A DNA stretch of 5,561 nucleotides, from positions 1 to 5,561 of the forward strand of contig JAHJDS010000565.1 of the NCBI GenBank assembly GCA_018812395.1, written 5' to 3'. A program made the position numbers and the translations under genes. The notes below the pieces were generated by a model. It searched no databases. It was not told the origin of the DNA and saw only the letters and a list, made by a program, of their open reading frames with translations. Of the stretch, positions 5,560-5,561 are shown piece by piece. The first letter of the stretch is position 1. Every line of letters starts with the position of its first letter. This DNA is from Pseudomonadota bacterium. GTDB taxonomy: Bacteria; Desulfobacterota; Desulfarculia; Desulfarculales; JAHJDS01.

Positions 5560-5561
5560 GG

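Noticed and set aside
1..5561. Search for tRNA/rRNA genes, CRISPR arrays, insertion sequences or phage/defence genes
   Set aside because: I saw no spaced repeats, transposase or integrase motifs, or tRNA-like arms; the window is fully explained by the kor-hdrA operon, a partial gene and the intergenic region.

Overview
The window is high-GC DNA (roughly two-thirds G+C by eye, with strong G/C preference at third codon positions and frequent CGG arginine codons). Every gene I accept is on the minus strand. The content points to a strictly anaerobic, ferredoxin-based bacterium. The closest matches in style are Desulfobacterota (Deltaproteobacteria), but this is inferred from gene types and operon order and not from a marker gene.

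Layout, read in the direction of transcription (right to left). (1) 5559-5284 is the 3' end of an unrecognised, probably membrane-anchored small protein that starts outside the window. (2) 5283-5020 is a 264-bp intergenic region. It holds three back-to-back inverted repeats (5272-5173), a further possible GC-rich hairpin (5149-5121), a good sigma70-type promoter (-35 at 5091-5086, -10 at 5068-5063) and an operator-like inverted repeat lying across the -10. (3) 5019-2093 encodes a complete four-subunit 2-oxoacid:ferredoxin oxidoreductase in the order delta (korD), alpha (korA), beta (korB), gamma (korC). (4) 2096-1 encodes HdrA, the FAD/iron-sulfur subunit of heterodisulfide-reductase-type complexes. 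At residue ~667 it runs into an MvhD-type domain and is then cut by the window edge.

The five operon genes are packed head to tail. korD and korA overlap by 11 bp, and each later junction is a 4-bp ATGA or GTGA overlap, so they are almost certainly one transcript with coupled translation. Kor oxidatively decarboxylates a 2-oxoacid (most likely 2-oxoglutarate) with CoA and reduces low-potential ferredoxin; run in reverse it is a carboxylating step of the reductive TCA cycle. HdrA proteins are flavin electron-bifurcation or -confurcation modules, and MvhD is the 2Fe-2S adaptor that usually connects an electron donor to HdrA. Placing an HdrA-MvhD fusion in the kor operon suggests that ferredoxin electrons from 2-oxoacid oxidation enter an Hdr-type complex, whose remaining subunits would lie beyond position 1. 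The protein families are all known. The least explained parts are the Kor-HdrA coupling and the palindrome-rich intergenic region.
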